A stretch of DNA of 32,221 nucleotides. Source: Calditrichota bacterium. GTDB taxonomy: Bacteria > Electryoneota > B3-LCP. Below are positions 31,362 to 32,221 of the stretch, in pieces. Position 1 is the first letter of the stretch. Every line of letters starts with the position of its first letter. Made by a program: the position numbers and the translations under genes. The stretch is taken from contig JAGVQJ010000058.1 of assembly GCA_020051775.1 (NCBI GenBank), forward strand, positions 1 through 32,221, read 5' to 3'. A model generated the notes under the pieces. That model worked only from the letters and a program-made list of their open reading frames with translations, was not told where the DNA came from and searched no databases.

Positions 31362-32221
31362 TTGAAGATCCTCTGGGTAAATTCCGGCAGGAGTAAAACC
31401 ATGAGCAATACCAGGCTCTATGGTATCCCGCCGGTGCTGGAAGAGTGGGGGGATAAAAACATTGTGCTCATCGCCGGGCGCTCGGTCCAGCGATCCCTCC
31501 CGCCCTATTTTCTGCCCTTACCTGTACCTCTGGGCAGGTTAGGCGCATACCGCCTGCTGGTGGCTTTGATGCTCCCGTTTCTTTGCCTGAAATATCGCCC
31601 CCAGATCGTCCTGACCGATTGGACTTCGGCTCGTTTGACGTACCTGGTGCTGGTCATGCGGCGTTTAGGATTACTGCACGTTAAACTGGTTCACGACGTA
31701 CGCACAGTTCCGGTAAAAGACGACGGGGGAAAAAGTTGGCAGGTATATGCCGCTTGTCTCCGTTACGCCAAGCGTTATTTCGATGGCTTAACTACGATTA
31801 CGGAGCCACTAAGGGATGAGATTTGGGAGCGTTTTAAAATCCCCCGGAATAAAGTCGCAGTTTGGACCTCCGGCGTGGACGTGAATCATTTCAAACCCCG
31901 ATTGGATGGCGATCTTCGCCGACACCTGGGTCTGGAAGATAAATTCGTCGCGTTTTATCACGGATCCGTAAATCTCAACCGCGGTGTGCTGGAACTGGCC
32001 TTAGCCACTCGTCATTTCGAAGATCTACCCAACTTCAGGTTGTTGATCGTGGGGGGCGGTAATAAATGGGCTAGTTTGCAGAAAGTCGTAAAGAATAATC
32101 AGTTGGAGAAAGTGATTTTACAACCGGCAGTGCCCTATGATCGTATTCCTGAGTGGATCGCATGTGCTGATTTATGTGTTGTGCCATTACCCAATCACCC
32201 TTGGTGGCGTGTCTCCAGCCC
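31362..32221 (+). CDS. GT4-family glycosyltransferase, tandem paralogue B, cut by window end
   Basis: Absent from the ORF track because it runs off the window. From TTG 31362 the frame reads MKILWVNSGRSKTMSNTRLYG, which aligns residue for residue with the start of the upstream paralogue (MNVLWVNSSPGQKVSNTHLYG). ATG 31401 has a better ribosome-binding site (CAGGAG) but would remove the first Rossmann strand, so homology decides for TTG; expression from both is possible. The frame stays open to the last base, where VPLPNHPWWRVSS shows that roughly the last quarter is missing. A C-terminal SPLKLMEY-like motif should follow just outside. Confidence 0.85.
   Translation, partial: MKILWVNSGRSKTMSNTRLYGIPPVLEEWGDKNIVLIAGRSVQRSLPPYFLPLPVPLGRLGAYRLLVALMLPFLCLKYRPQIVLTDWTSARLTYLVLVMRRLGLLHVKLVHDVRTVPVKDDGGKSWQVYAACLRYAKRYFDGLTTITEPLRDEIWERFKIPRNKVAVWTSGVDVNHFKPRLDGDLRRHLGLEDKFVAFYHGSVNLNRGVLELALATRHFEDLPNFRLLIVGGGNKWASLQKVVKNNQLEKVILQPAVPYDRIPEWIACADLCVVPLPNHPWWRVSS

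Noticed and set aside
31401-31403. ATG with CAGGAG as start of the last glycosyltransferase
   Set aside because: Comparison with the tandem paralogue shows that the coding frame and conserved residues extend 13 codons further to TTG 31362, although secondary initiation is possible.
1-32221. CRISPR arrays, tRNA or rRNA genes, insertion sequences
   Set aside because: No regularly spaced repeats, no tRNA-like cloverleaf or CCA ends, no rRNA-like stretches and no transposase genes were seen.

Overview
The window comes from a Gram-negative bacterium of roughly mid GC. Evidence for an outer membrane: an Omp85-like C-terminal barrel, an MCE (MlaD-type) protein, a Wza-type export lipoprotein and several signal or lipoprotein sequences. 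SecA carries a long charged insertion after the DEAR-box region, of the kind I associate with the FCB group and related candidate phyla. This suggests an uncultured lineage of the KSB1/Zixibacteria/Calditrichaeota sort, but the phylum cannot be fixed from the sequence alone. All genes but one (18874-20040) are on the + strand. No rRNA, tRNA, CRISPR array, insertion sequence or prophage was seen.

Region 1 (1-3028) is a short-chain acyl-CoA module: the C-terminal part of a thiolase cut by the window edge, 3-hydroxybutyryl-CoA dehydrogenase and a short-chain acyl-CoA dehydrogenase. The two intergenic gaps hold near-identical 37-nt copies of a hairpin repeat. Region 2 (3025-6242) has a compound palindromic element, an orphan HepT-like HEPN protein, branched-chain aminotransferase (ilvE), nusB, a metallophosphoesterase, a good intrinsic terminator, and a decayed hicBA toxin-antitoxin pair (in-frame stop in hicB, hicA truncated before its catalytic His).

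Region 3 (6243-13383) is core housekeeping: secA, smg (DUF494), topA, a Xer-type recombinase and hpf. Region 4 (13466-18877) is a compact string: hprK, PTS EIIA-Man, PTS EIIB-Man, a tiny one-TM ORF absent from the ORF track, an MCE protein, a MobA-like nucleotidyltransferase, an outer-membrane barrel protein and a response regulator with a kinase-like DHp tail. No EIIC, EIID, HPr or EI is present, so the PTS parts look regulatory rather than transporting.

Region 5 (18874-32221) is an exopolysaccharide/capsule locus. A convergent alpha/alpha-toroid-like gene marks its edge. A near-consensus sigma-70-type promoter (TTGATT-17-TATATT) then precedes a Wza-type lipoprotein, an ExeA/XrtA-type ATPase, a GT39-like membrane glycosyltransferase, a UDP-sugar 4-epimerase, a GumC/Wzz chain-length protein, a CpsD-like ATPase whose Walker A lysine is replaced by Ala, a Wzx-type flippase, a deacetylase-like protein and three GT4 glycosyltransferases, the last two being tandem paralogues. 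The logic is Wzx/Wzy-type polymer assembly and export. The Wzy polymerase and the initiating phosphoglycosyltransferase are not in the window and may lie downstream.

The most notable points are the probable pseudokinase form of the tyrosine-kinase partner, the response regulator with a phosphotransfer-like tail, the transport-less HprK/EIIA/EIIB set wired to envelope genes, the hidden small membrane ORF, and the decaying hicBA pair.
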